The position numbers and the translations under genes were made by a program. The notes below the pieces were generated by a model, which worked only from the letters and a program-made list of their open reading frames with translations, made no database searches and was not told where the DNA came from. Shown here piece after piece: positions 8,192 through 16,724 of a stretch of DNA of 64,000 bases; position 1 is the stretch's first letter, and each line of letters opens with the position of its first letter. The stretch is from Streptomyces sp. NBC_01381 (GTDB taxonomy: Bacteria; Actinomycetota; Actinomycetes; Streptomycetales; Streptomycetaceae): NCBI RefSeq assembly GCF_026340305.1, contig NZ_JAPEPI010000002.1:1488001-1552000 (forward strand). Direction: 5' to 3'.

Positions 8192-8869
8192 TCAGCCCAC
8201 CGCATCCTCCCGGCGCACCGAAAGCAGATCCTCCAGCTGTTCCTCCCGCGCCTGCGCCGCGACGAACAGCAACTCGTCCCCCGCCTCAAGGGAATCATCC
8301 GCGGTCGGCGCGAGGACGCGCGTACCGCGGATGATCGTGACCAGCGAGGTGTCCTGGGGCCACTCGACGTCGCCGACCTGCGTGCCCGCCAGGGCCGACT
8401 CCGGCGGCAGCGTCAGCTCGACGAGGTTCGCGTCGCCGTGGCTGAAGCGGAGCAGCCGGACGAGATCGCCGACGCTGACCGCCTCCTCGACGAGCGCGGA
8501 CATCAGACGCGGGGTCGAGACCGCGACGTCGACGCCCCAGGACTCATTGAAGAGCCACTCGTTCTTGGGGTTGTTCACGCGGGCGACGACCCGCGGGACG
8601 CCGTACTCGGTCTTCGCGAGCAGCGAGACGACCAGGTTGACCTTGTCGTCGCCCGTCGCGGCGATGACGACGTTGCAGCGCTGCAGCGCCGCCTCGTCGA
8701 GGGAGGTGATCTCACAGGCGTCGGCGAGCAGCCACTCGGCCTGCGGGACGCGCTCGACCGAGATGGCGGTCGGCGCCTTGTCGATGAGGAGAACCTCGTG
8801 CCCGTTCTCCAGGAGCTCACCGGCGATGGACCGGCCCACCGCGCCCGCTCCGGCAATGGCGACCCTCAT
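8192..8869 (-). CDS. trkA: TrkA-family potassium uptake regulatory protein (second copy)
   Basis: 225 residues with an N-terminal Rossmann RCK_N domain (VAIAGAGAVGRSIAGEL, an NAD-binding GxGxxG) and a C-terminal RCK_C domain (~145-225). These cytosolic subunits gate Trk/Ktr K+ channels in response to nucleotides. The ATG shares one base with the stop of the upstream trkA paralogue (TGATG), so the two are coupled and probably form a hetero-oligomer, like CeoB/CeoC in mycobacteria. No TrkH/TrkG pore gene is visible; the APC-family permease at 12.7 kb is a conserved neighbour. A longer upstream start is unlikely because it would lie within the paralogue. Confidence 0.9.
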   Translation of the reverse strand: MRVAIAGAGAVGRSIAGELLENGHEVLLIDKAPTAISVERVPQAEWLLADACEITSLDEAALQRCNVVIAATGDDKVNLVVSLLAKTEYGVPRVVARVNNPKNEWLFNESWGVDVAVSTPRLMSALVEEAVSVGDLVRLLRFSHGDANLVELTLPPESALAGTQVGDVEWPQDTSLVTIIRGTRVLAPTADDSLEAGDELLFVAAQAREEQLEDLLSVRREDAVG

Positions 8870-9534
8870 CAGTGACCTTCCTCGGGGCCTTCGGCGAACG
8901 CCGCTTCGACCTTTTCCACTTCGTCCGTACGCATCATCACGTGCACCAGGTCGCCCTCTTGCAGCACCGTCTGCGAGGTCGGCAGGACCGCCTCGCCCAG
9001 CCGGGTGAGGAAGGCGACGCGTACGCCGGTGTCCTCCTGGAGGCGGCTGATCTTCTGCCCGATCCAGGCGTCGGACGCGTGCACCTCGGCGAGCTGTACG
9101 CCGCCGGTGGGGTCGCGCCACAGCGGCTCGGCCCCGGAGGGCAGCAGCCTGCGCAGCATCTGGTCGGCGGTCCAGCGGACCGTGGCGACGGTGGGGATGC
9201 CGAGGCGCTGGTAGACCTCGGCGCGGCGCGGGTCGTAGATGCGGGCCGCCACGTTCTCGATGCCGAACATCTCGCGGGCGACCCGGGCGGCGATGATGTT
9301 GGAGTTGTCACCGCTGCTGACGGCGGCGAACGCGCCCGCATCCTCGATGCCGGCCTCGCGCAGGGTGTCCTGGTCGAAGCCGATGCCGGTGACGCGGCGG
9401 CCGCCGAAGCCGGAGCCCAGGCGGCGGAAGGCGGTGGGGTCCTGGTCGATCACGGCGACCGTGTGCCCCTGTTGTTCCAGGGTCTGCGCGAGAGCGGATC
9501 CGACTCTCCCGCAGCCCATGATGACGATGTGCAC
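8869..9534 (-). CDS. trkA: TrkA-family potassium uptake regulatory protein (first copy)
   Basis: 221 residues: RCK_N domain opening with HIVIMGCGRVGSALAQTLE and a C-terminal RCK_C domain from about 130. Sequence and length match the first TrkA of the actinobacterial tandem pair (CeoB-like). It is the promoter-proximal gene of a two-gene operon. Together with KdpDE upstream it makes this region rich in K+ homeostasis functions. Confidence 0.9.
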   Translation of the reverse strand: MHIVIMGCGRVGSALAQTLEQQGHTVAVIDQDPTAFRRLGSGFGGRRVTGIGFDQDTLREAGIEDAGAFAAVSSGDNSNIIAARVAREMFGIENVAARIYDPRRAEVYQRLGIPTVATVRWTADQMLRRLLPSGAEPLWRDPTGGVQLAEVHASDAWIGQKISRLQEDTGVRVAFLTRLGEAVLPTSQTVLQEGDLVHVMMRTDEVEKVEAAFAEGPEEGH

Positions 9535-9669
9535 GCCCGTCCTTCCGGCTGTGTCAATACTTTTTGCTCAGGCTGAACGGTAAAAGCGTCTCAGACCGAC
9601 GCCCAAGCTACACACGCGCGGTCCGTGCGGGGCACCCCCGTGCACGGGGCGGATCTCTCGGGAACGTGT

Positions 9670-9909
9670 TCAGTCGACGCTGCGCAGCAGGCTCTCGACC
9701 TTCTCGAGGCGGTGGCCGAGCTCGACGAGCTGCAGCCGGTTCGCCTCCTGCTCGGACCTGGCACGCTCGACGGCCTCCTGATACCCCTGCATCGCCTCGG
9801 CGTACTGGCGGTCGCGCTCGCGGTTGCGCTGCGTCTGGAAGTACGCGACCGCCACGATCGCGCCGGCGAGTATCAGGAAAAAGGCGACCGGGATGATCAC
9901 GTCGTCCAT
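9670..9909 (-). CDS. Small membrane-anchored coiled-coil protein
   Basis: 79 residues: one N-terminal transmembrane helix (about residues 5-24) followed by a highly charged, heptad-like helix rich in Glu, Gln and Arg up to the C-terminus. Its ATG overlaps the stop of the winged-HTH gene (TAATG), so the two are co-translated. It could be a membrane anchor or partner for that regulator. No known family recognised. Confidence 0.75.
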   Translation of the reverse strand: MDDVIIPVAFFLILAGAIVAVAYFQTQRNRERDRQYAEAMQGYQEAVERARSEQEANRLQLVELGHRLEKVESLLRSVD

Positions 9910-10238
9910 TAAGACCCCTCAGGTGAGTGCTGTCCTGCCCCGTCCGACGTGTCCTGCTGGACGGCCGCGAGGATCGTGTCCACATTCAACCGCACGTCGA
10001 ACGGCGCCAGTTCGAAGTATTTGAGCGCCTTGCCGTCGCCGGAGAGCTCCAGGCGGCCGACGACGAGACCGGCCTTCTCCAGACGTTCGAGGTGCATGTA
10101 GAGCAGGGGCCGGGAGACGCCGAGCCGCCGCGCCAGTTCGCTGACGTACAGCTGCCCCGGGGCGAGCTCGGTGATGATCCGGATCCGCTGGGCATGGCCG
10201 ACCGCGGAGAGAAAGGCGAGCAGCTCTTCGCTGTCCAT
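9909..10238 (-). CDS. Winged-HTH (ArsR-like) transcriptional regulator
   Basis: A 109-residue regulator with an ArsR-type winged helix: helix-turn-helix LYVSELARRLGVSRPLLYMH (about 31-50) and a wing around GDGKALKYFEL. There is no cysteine metal site. It is transcribed divergently from the MMPL exporter at 10405, and an inverted repeat stands between them, so it probably represses that exporter and itself. The small coiled-coil membrane protein that follows is coupled to it. Confidence 0.82.
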   Translation of the reverse strand: MDSEELLAFLSAVGHAQRIRIITELAPGQLYVSELARRLGVSRPLLYMHLERLEKAGLVVGRLELSGDGKALKYFELAPFDVRLNVDTILAAVQQDTSDGAGQHSPEGS

Positions 10239-10354
10239 GGCCCGCCTTTGCGCTGGTCCCGAAACCTGTCAGCCAAGGCTTACGCATGGCGGGTTCCAGT
10301 GTCAATCCGCCTTCCTCCAGTCCCGTATGACAGTTGACGGCTCGTTCCTTCACC

Positions 10355-10372
10355 TGTAAGTCTCCACTTACA
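10355..10372. promoter_or_regulatory. Putative operator between HTH regulator and MMPL exporter
   Basis: TGTAAGT (10355-10361) and ACTTACA (10366-10372) form a perfect inverted repeat with a four-base centre, and a further half-site GTAAGTG follows at 10380-10386. The repeat lies 16 bases after a TTGACG (10334-10339), over the expected -10 region of the exporter promoter, so binding would block transcription. Confidence 0.55.
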
Positions 10373-10404
10373 CATGAAGGTAAGTGCATGACGAAGAGGC
10401 GGGG

Positions 10405-12657
10405 ATGGTCATGAGGAAGCGATCGGTCACGGTGCGCGTGGCCCGGTGGAGTGCGCTGCATCCGTGGCGCGCGGTCATCGGCTGGCTGGTGTTCGTCGTG
10501 CTGTGCCTCGGGGGCGGGATCGCCGCCGGCATGAACAGCGCGACCTCGGAGGACTTCCGCGTCGGCGAGGCGGGCCGGGCCGAGGCCCTGGCGACCGAGG
10601 GCGGCGTCCAACTGCGGTCCACGGAACACGTGCTGATCCGCGCCGCGTCGGGCCCGCTGGACAAGGGGGCCGCCGACGCAGCCGTCAAGGACATCACCGC
10701 CCGGATGAAGGCCCTGCCGGAAGTCGCATCGGTGGCGGACCCGGTGCGCTCCGCCGACGGGCGGGTCCTGCGGGTCCAGGTGGAGCTGAACGGCTCCGAG
10801 CAGGACGACCAGGACCACGTCCCCCCGCTCCAGGAGCAGACCGCGCAGGCCGCGAAGGCCCACCCGGACCTGGTGATCGAGGAGACCGGCGACGCGTCGG
10901 TGAGCAAGGGCGTCGACGGCCAGCGCGACAAGGACCTGCAGTTCTCCGAGGCGATCACGCTGCCCATCACGCTGATCACGCTGGCCGTGGTCTTCGGCTC
11001 GGTCGTCATGGTCGGCGTACCGCTGCTGCTCGCCGTCACCTCGATCATGGCGACGATGGGCCTGGCGATGCTGGCCTCGCACCTGCTGCCCGACACCGGC
11101 GTCGGGATGAGCATGATCCTGCTCATCGGCATGGCCGTCGGCGTCGACTACACACTCTTCTACCTCAAGCGCGAACGTGAGGAGCGGGCCCGCGCGGGCG
11201 GCCGCCTCACCTCCGAGGCGCTCGTCGAGGCCGCCGCCGCGACGGCCGGCCGCGCGATCGTCGTCTCCGGGCTCGCCGTGATCGTCTCCACCACCGCGCT
11301 CTTCCTGGCCGGTGACGTCATCTTCGACTCCCTTGCCACCGGCACCATCCTGGTCGTCGCCGTGGCCGTGATCAGCTCGGTGACGGTGCTGCCCGCGCTC
11401 CTGGTCAAGCTCGGCCGCCGGAGCGAGCGCCGCACGGCCAAGCGCATCGCCCGGGGCAAGCCCGTCCGGACGCGCGACGAGACGAACCCCGGCCGGCTGT
11501 GGAGCGCCCTGCTCACGCCCGCCCGCAAGCACCCCGCGCTGACCCTGTGCCTCTCGGTGCTTGTCATGCTGGGGCTCGCCCTTCCCGCGCTGAACCTGAA
11601 CCTCAAGAACCCGGCGCGGGACAGCTTCTCGCGCGAGATCCCGGCCATGAAGGGGTACGACAGGCTGCTCGAAGCCTTCCCCGAGCTGCGCGTCCGGCAC
11701 CTGGTCGTGGTGCGGGCCGAGGCCTCGCAGGCCGGCGACGTACGCGACGCCCTGACGACCCTCGACCGCAAGGCGCAGTCCGACCCGCTCTTCTCGCACC
11801 CCTCAGGTGCTCCGCTCCTCCGCTCCTCTGAGGACCGCAGGACCACCACCCTGGAGCTGAACTCCCCGCATCCGACGTACTCGGAGAAGGCCGAAGCCTC
11901 GCTCGACCACCTCCGCGACGACTACCTCCCCGCGACCGTCGACAAGCTGCCCGGCGTCGAGACGGCCGTCACCGGCGAAGTGCCGCGCGGCACCGACTAC
12001 GTGACGCACCAGAACGAGAAGCTGCCGCTCGTCCTCGGCTTCCTGCTCCTGATGACGTTCGTCATGACGGTCTTCGCGTTCCGCTCCGTCGTCCTCGGAC
12101 TGCTCGGCGCCGTCCTCAACCTGCTCTCGGTCGGGTCCGCGCTCGGACTGCTCGTGCTGGTCTTCCAGGGCGACTGGGCCGAGGAGTTGCTCTCCTTCGT
12201 CTCGCTCGGCGGCATCTCATCGCGCGTACCGCTCTTCCTCTTCGTGATCCTCTTCGGGCTCTCGATGGACTATCAGGTGTTCGTCGTCAGCCGGATCCGC
12301 GAGGCCGCGCTGAACGGCGTACCGACCCGGCAGGCGGTCCTCGACGGCATCGCGTCCTCCGCCAAGGTCGTCACCAGCGCCGCGATCGTCATGGTCACCG
12401 TCTTCGCGAGCTTCGTGATGCTGCACATCCTGGAGATGAAGCAGATGGGCTTCGTCCTCGCGGTGGCCGTGCTGCTCGACGCGTTCGTGATTCGCGTCAT
12501 GATCCTGCCCGCGGCGCTGCTGCTCCTCGGCCGCGCCACCTGGTGGCCGTCCCGCGCGATCCGCCGCGCCGAGGCCCTCGCGGCACAGCGGCACGGGGCG
12601 CAGATGGCCGCCGACCAGCGTCCGTTCACCGGGCAGGGGGTGGCTCGCCATGGCTAA
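10405..12657 (+). CDS. MMPL/RND-family transporter
   Basis: About 750 residues with the MMPL layout: one N-terminal helix (RWSALHPWRAVIGWL...), an extracellular domain, five helices with the GMAVGVDYTLFYLKR motif, a basic cytoplasmic linker, a second helix and extracellular domain, then five helices with FGLSMDYQVFVVSRIRE. The two GxxVDY/GLSMDY aspartates are the proton-relay residues of RND pumps. Such proteins export lipids or drugs using the proton gradient. The start at 10405 has AGAGG six bases upstream; GTG 10384 and ATG 10411 are alternatives. Likely controlled by the divergent HTH regulator. Confidence 0.92.
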   Translation: MVMRKRSVTVRVARWSALHPWRAVIGWLVFVVLCLGGGIAAGMNSATSEDFRVGEAGRAEALATEGGVQLRSTEHVLIRAASGPLDKGAADAAVKDITARMKALPEVASVADPVRSADGRVLRVQVELNGSEQDDQDHVPPLQEQTAQAAKAHPDLVIEETGDASVSKGVDGQRDKDLQFSEAITLPITLITLAVVFGSVVMVGVPLLLAVTSIMATMGLAMLASHLLPDTGVGMSMILLIGMAVGVDYTLFYLKREREERARAGGRLTSEALVEAAAATAGRAIVVSGLAVIVSTTALFLAGDVIFDSLATGTILVVAVAVISSVTVLPALLVKLGRRSERRTAKRIARGKPVRTRDETNPGRLWSALLTPARKHPALTLCLSVLVMLGLALPALNLNLKNPARDSFSREIPAMKGYDRLLEAFPELRVRHLVVVRAEASQAGDVRDALTTLDRKAQSDPLFSHPSGAPLLRSSEDRRTTTLELNSPHPTYSEKAEASLDHLRDDYLPATVDKLPGVETAVTGEVPRGTDYVTHQNEKLPLVLGFLLLMTFVMTVFAFRSVVLGLLGAVLNLLSVGSALGLLVLVFQGDWAEELLSFVSLGGISSRVPLFLFVILFGLSMDYQVFVVSRIREAALNGVPTRQAVLDGIASSAKVVTSAAIVMVTVFASFVMLHILEMKQMGFVLAVAVLLDAFVIRVMILPAALLLLGRATWWPSRAIRRAEALAAQRHGAQMAADQRPFTGQGVARHG

Positions 12658-12705
12658 CCGGAGCAGTTAGGGGGTGGTGGGTGGGCGGGCACCCATTCGA
12701 ACGCT

Positions 12706-12719
12706 TACGATCCTCTGCG
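12706..12719 (+). promoter_or_regulatory. Putative -10 box giving a leaderless permease mRNA
   Basis: TACGAT at 12706-12711 is a good Streptomyces -10 hexamer and ends seven bases before the GTG at 12719, leaving no room for a ribosome-binding site. The -35 region is not consensus. Confidence 0.45.
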
Positions 12720-14767
12720 TGTCCAAACTGACCGACGTGCCCAAACGGATCCTCATCGGGCGCGCACTGCGCAGCGACCGGCTGGGGGAAACCCTCCTCC
12801 CGAAGCGCATCGCTCTACCGGTGTTCGCCTCCGACCCGCTCTCCTCCGTGGCGTACGCGCCGGGAGAGGTTCTCCTTGTCCTCTCCATCGCGGGTGTGTC
12901 GGCGTACCACTTCAGTCCCTGGATCGCGGTCGCGGTCGTCGTGCTGATGTTCACGGTCGTCGCGTCGTACCGGCAGAACGTGCACGCGTACCCGAGCGGT
13001 GGTGGCGACTACGAGGTCGCCAACACCAACCTCGGCCCCAAGGCCGGGCTCACCGTCGCCAGCGCACTGCTCGTCGACTACGTCCTGACCGTGGCCGTCT
13101 CGATCTCATCGGGCATCGAGAACCTCGGCTCGGCCGTCCCGTTCGTCGTCGAGCACAAGGTGCTCTGCGCGGTCATCGTCATCGTGCTTCTTACGCTGAT
13201 GAACCTGCGCGGAGTCAAGGAGTCCGGGAAGCTCTTCGCCATCCCGACCTATGTCTTCGTGGCCGGCGTCTTCATCATGATCGCGTGGGGTGCCTTCCGG
13301 GGCATCGTCCTCGACGACGCGATGAAGGCGCCCACCGCGGACTTCGAGATCAAACCCGAGCACGAGGGCCTCGCGGGATTCGCCCTCATCTTCCTTCTCC
13401 TTCGGGCCTTCTCCTCCGGCTGTGCCGCGCTCACCGGCGTCGAGGCGATCAGCAACGGCGTCCCCGCCTTCCGCAAGCCGAAGTCGAAGAACGCCGCGAC
13501 GACGCTCGCGCTCATGGGCGGCCTGGCCGTCACCATGTTCTGCGGCATCATCGGCCTCGCCATGGCGACCGACGTCAAGATGGCCGAGAACCCCGCGCAC
13601 GACCTGATCGACCAGGGCGTGGCCGTCGGCAGCGACTACGTCCAGAACCCGGTGATCTCCCAGGTCGCCGAGGCGGTCTTCGGCAACGGCAGCTTCCTGT
13701 TCATCGTGCTCGCCGCCGCCACCGCGCTGGTCCTCTTCCTCGCGGCCAACACGGCGTACAACGGCTTCCCGCTGCTCGGCTCGATCCTCGCGCAGGACCG
13801 CTACCTGCCGCGTCAGCTGCACACCCGCGGCGACCGGCTCGCCTTCTCCAACGGCATCGTGCTCCTCGCGGGCGCGGCGGCGATGCTCGTCTGGGTCTAC
13901 GGCGCGGACTCCACCCGCCTCATCCAGCTGTACATCGTCGGCGTCTTCGTCTCCTTCACGCTCAGCCAGATCGGCATGGTGCGGCACTGGAACCGCCATC
14001 TGCGCAGCGAGAAGGACCAGGCCAAGCGCCGCCGCATGGTCCGCTCCCGCGCGATCAACACCTTCGGTGCCTTCTTCACGGGCCTCGTCCTGGTCGTCGT
14101 ACTCGTCACCAAGTTCACGCATGGCGCCTGGGTCGCGCTGCTCGGCATGGTGATCTTCTACGGGGTGATGACGGCGATCCGCCGCCACTACGACCGCGTG
14201 GCCGAGGAGATCGCGGCCCCGGAGACCCCCACCGACGACAGCGTGCGCCCCTCCCGCGTCCACTCGATCGTCCTGGTCTCCAAGATCCACCGCCCGACGC
14301 TGCGTGCTCTCGCGTACGCGAAACTGATGCGCTCGGACACGCTTGAGGCGCTCAGCATCAACGTCGACCCGGCGGAGACCAAGGCCCTGAAGGCCGAGTG
14401 GGAGAAGCGCGGCATCACCGTGCCGCTGAAGATCCTCGACTCGCCCTACCGCGAGATCACCCGGCCGATCATCGACTACGTGAAGAACCTGCGCCGCGAG
14501 AGCCCGCGCGACGTGGTCAGCGTGATCATCCCCGAGTACGTGGTGGGCCACTGGTACGAGCACCTGCTCCACAACCAGAGCGCGCTCCGGCTCAAGGGCA
14601 GGCTCCTGTTCACCCCGGGCGTGATGGTGACGTCCGTCCCCTACCAGCTGGACTCCTCCGAGGCTGCCAAGAAGCGGGCCCGCAAGCGGTCCGAGTGGAA
14701 CGCGCCGGGTTCGGTGCGCCGCGGCCCGGTCGAGAAGCGGGTGAAGCAGCCGAGCAACAAGGGCTGA
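12719..14767 (+). CDS. APC-superfamily amino acid/K+ permease
   Basis: About 682 residues. Twelve hydrophobic segments span residues ~35-490, beginning with LPVFASDPLSSVAYAPGEVLL, an APC/KUP-like N-terminal signature. A ~190-residue soluble domain follows with a Rossmann-like pattern (HSIVLVSKIHRPTLRALAYAKLM). This matches the mycobacterial Rv2690c type, always next to an RNA methyltransferase and trkA genes. Substrate is uncertain; the neighbourhood suggests K+ or amino acids. The GTG start fits the leaderless promoter and the family N-terminus. Confidence 0.88.
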   Translation: MSKLTDVPKRILIGRALRSDRLGETLLPKRIALPVFASDPLSSVAYAPGEVLLVLSIAGVSAYHFSPWIAVAVVVLMFTVVASYRQNVHAYPSGGGDYEVANTNLGPKAGLTVASALLVDYVLTVAVSISSGIENLGSAVPFVVEHKVLCAVIVIVLLTLMNLRGVKESGKLFAIPTYVFVAGVFIMIAWGAFRGIVLDDAMKAPTADFEIKPEHEGLAGFALIFLLLRAFSSGCAALTGVEAISNGVPAFRKPKSKNAATTLALMGGLAVTMFCGIIGLAMATDVKMAENPAHDLIDQGVAVGSDYVQNPVISQVAEAVFGNGSFLFIVLAAATALVLFLAANTAYNGFPLLGSILAQDRYLPRQLHTRGDRLAFSNGIVLLAGAAAMLVWVYGADSTRLIQLYIVGVFVSFTLSQIGMVRHWNRHLRSEKDQAKRRRMVRSRAINTFGAFFTGLVLVVVLVTKFTHGAWVALLGMVIFYGVMTAIRRHYDRVAEEIAAPETPTDDSVRPSRVHSIVLVSKIHRPTLRALAYAKLMRSDTLEALSINVDPAETKALKAEWEKRGITVPLKILDSPYREITRPIIDYVKNLRRESPRDVVSVIIPEYVVGHWYEHLLHNQSALRLKGRLLFTPGVMVTSVPYQLDSSEAAKKRARKRSEWNAPGSVRRGPVEKRVKQPSNKG

Positions 14768-14874
14768 GCCTCTTTTCTGCTTCCTGACGGTTGGCGAGCG
14801 GCCGGACGACACCCACGTAGACTGGTGGGCTGTTGTCCGGCCGTTCCCCTTTTACGTTGTGGAGTCACCCCGCC

Positions 14875-16242
14875 ATGCAGGCAGAACCGAAGAATTCGCA
14901 GGCGGGGAACTCGCAGGACTCGCTGGAGGAGAAATCCCTGGTGGGCCAGGAGTACGAGGTCGAGGTCGGCCCCGTCGCCCACGGCGGCCACTGCGTCGCC
15001 CGCACGGCAGAGGGCCGGGTGCTTTTCGTCCGCCACACGCTGCCCGGCGAGAAGGTCGTCGCACGTGTGACGGAGGGCGGCGAGGACTCCCGCTTCCTGC
15101 GCGCGGACGCGGTGACGATCCTGGAGGCGTCCAAGGACCGCGTCGAGGCGCCGTGCCCCTACGCCGGCCCCGGCCGCTGCGGCGGCTGCGACTGGCAGCA
15201 CGCGAAGCCGGGCGCACAGCGCCGCCTGAAGGGCGAAGTCATCGCCGAGCAGCTTTCGCGCCTCGCGGGCCTGACCCCGGAGGAGGCGGGCTGGGACGGC
15301 ACGGTCATGCCGGCGGAGGGCGACAAGCTTCCGCAGGGCGAGGTCCCGCAGTGGCGCACCCGGGTGCAGTTCGCGGTCGACCCCGACGGCAACGCGGGCC
15401 TGCGCCGCCACCGCTCGCACGAGGTCGAGCCGATCGACCACTGCATGATCGCCGCGCCCGGCGTCACCGAGCTCGGCATCGAGAAGCACGACTGGTCCGG
15501 CATGGCCTCGGTGGAGGCGATCGCGGCCACGGGCTCCCAGGACCGCCAGGTCATCCTGGAACCGAAGCCGGGCGCGCGCCTCCCCCTGGTCGAACTGGAC
15601 AAGCCGGTGTCCGTCCTCCGCATCGCCGAACAGGACGGCGGCGTCCACCGCGTCCACGGCCGCCCCTTCGTCCGCGAACGCGCCGACGGCCGCACCTACC
15701 GCGTCGGCAACGGCGGCTTCTGGCAGGTCCACCCGAAGGCCGCGGAGACGCTGATGCTCGCGGTCATGCAGGGTTTGACGCCCCGCAAGGGCGACACGGC
15801 CCTCGACCTCTACTGCGGCGTGGGCCTGTTCGCCGGCGCCATCGCGGACCGGGTCGGCGAGAAGGGCGCGGTCCTCGGCATCGAGTCCGGCAAGCGCGCG
15901 GTGGAGGACGCCCGCCACAACCTGGCCGCCTTCGACCGCGTCCGCATCGAACAGGGCAAGGTCGAGTCGGCCCTGCCGCGCACGGGCATCACGGAGGTCG
16001 ACCTGATCGTCCTCGACCCGCCGCGCGCGGGCGCGGGCAAGCAGACGGTCCGCCATCTGACGGGGCTCGGCGCGCGGCGCATCGCGTACGTGGCGTGCGA
16101 TCCGGCGGCGCTGGCACGGGACTTGGGGTACTTCAAGGAGGGCGGGTACAAGGTGCGGACGTTGCGGGCGTTTGATCTTTTCCCGATGACCCACCATGTG
16201 GAGTGCGTCGCGATCCTTGAACCTGCGGCAAAGGGCCTCTGA
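14875..16242 (+). CDS. TrmA/RumA-family RNA 5-methyluridine methyltransferase
   Basis: 455 residues: N-terminal TRAM/OB domain (EVEVGPVAHGGHCVAR), [4Fe-4S] cysteines C94, C102 and C105 (CPYAGPGRCGGCDWQH) with a fourth Cys in the DHCM segment, then a SAM-binding Rossmann domain (LDLYCGVGLFAGAIA) and the catalytic loop DPPRAGAG plus AYVACDPAALARDL. It should methylate uridine C5 in rRNA or tRNA. GGAG lies about ten bases before ATG 14875. It follows the permease, as in other actinobacteria. A remnant of a second copy of its 3' end occurs at 27.2 kb. Confidence 0.92.
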   Translation: MQAEPKNSQAGNSQDSLEEKSLVGQEYEVEVGPVAHGGHCVARTAEGRVLFVRHTLPGEKVVARVTEGGEDSRFLRADAVTILEASKDRVEAPCPYAGPGRCGGCDWQHAKPGAQRRLKGEVIAEQLSRLAGLTPEEAGWDGTVMPAEGDKLPQGEVPQWRTRVQFAVDPDGNAGLRRHRSHEVEPIDHCMIAAPGVTELGIEKHDWSGMASVEAIAATGSQDRQVILEPKPGARLPLVELDKPVSVLRIAEQDGGVHRVHGRPFVRERADGRTYRVGNGGFWQVHPKAAETLMLAVMQGLTPRKGDTALDLYCGVGLFAGAIADRVGEKGAVLGIESGKRAVEDARHNLAAFDRVRIEQGKVESALPRTGITEVDLIVLDPPRAGAGKQTVRHLTGLGARRIAYVACDPAALARDLGYFKEGGYKVRTLRAFDLFPMTHHVECVAILEPAAKGL

Positions 16243-16339
16243 ACTGCCGTTTCTCTTGTGGTTGTTGTGTGCGTTGTGTGCGTCACGGGCGATATCTTGA
16301 CGCTGAAGCGACGCTCGTCCTGACGGGTCGTCAGACACA

Positions 16340-16390
16340 AAAAGAGCCGCCGTCCCCTCCAGGTTGATAGAGGGGATGGGCGGCTCTTTG
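16340..16390. terminator. Hairpin terminator after the RNA methyltransferase
   Basis: AAAGAGCCGCC plus TCCCCTC (16341-16358) pairs with GAGGGGA plus GGGCGGCTCTTT (16371-16389), with one small mismatch region and a 3' T-run. It is A-flanked on one side and T-flanked on the other, so it can act in both directions. Confidence 0.75.
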
Positions 16391-16588
16391 ATGGCCAGCG
16401 AGTGCCTCTGCGGGGACCGGGACCTCGGTCGCGATGTCCGCCGAGGCGAATAGTCAGGTGGGCGTTGCTCCCTGGGGGAGATCCGGCCGGTGCACGGGAT
16501 GCCTTCCGGCACGTGGTCCGCGACCAGCGCGGAGCCTCGGTAGCGTCTCAGGTGGGGGTGCCCGGACAACGCGCCGCACCACCCTCCG
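16391..16588. other. Intergenic stretch without recognisable gene
   Basis: Between the terminator and the methyltransferase remnant no reading frame resembles a protein family, and no clear promoter is seen. It is probably more of the decayed sequence that continues into the next feature. Confidence 0.4.
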
Positions 16589-16711
16589 GTGCCCGATGCC
16601 CTCGACCTCTTTCAGGGCGGGCAACGCCGGTACCCGGACGGCACCCTGGGCGTGCCGGACCGGGCCCCGTTCGACGCGATCGTGGTCTCCGCCGCGAGGA
16701 CGGGCCAAGGA
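16589..16711 (+). pseudogene. Remnant of protein-L-isoaspartate O-methyltransferase
   Basis: About 40 codons read PDGTLGVPDRAPFDAIVVSAA, which matches the GDGtlG...aPFDaIvvtaA segment of the protein-L-isoaspartyl methyltransferase family. No SAM motif I or C-terminal part is present, and the reading frame runs into the oppositely oriented tyrosinase gene. It is interpreted as a fragment of a deleted gene. Confidence 0.5.
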
Positions 16712-16724
16712 CTCGCCGCGTCCC

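Noticed and set aside
14641..16569. 642-codon open frame on the minus strand
   Set aside because: Antisense to the RNA methyltransferase, which has clear Fe-S and SAM motifs.
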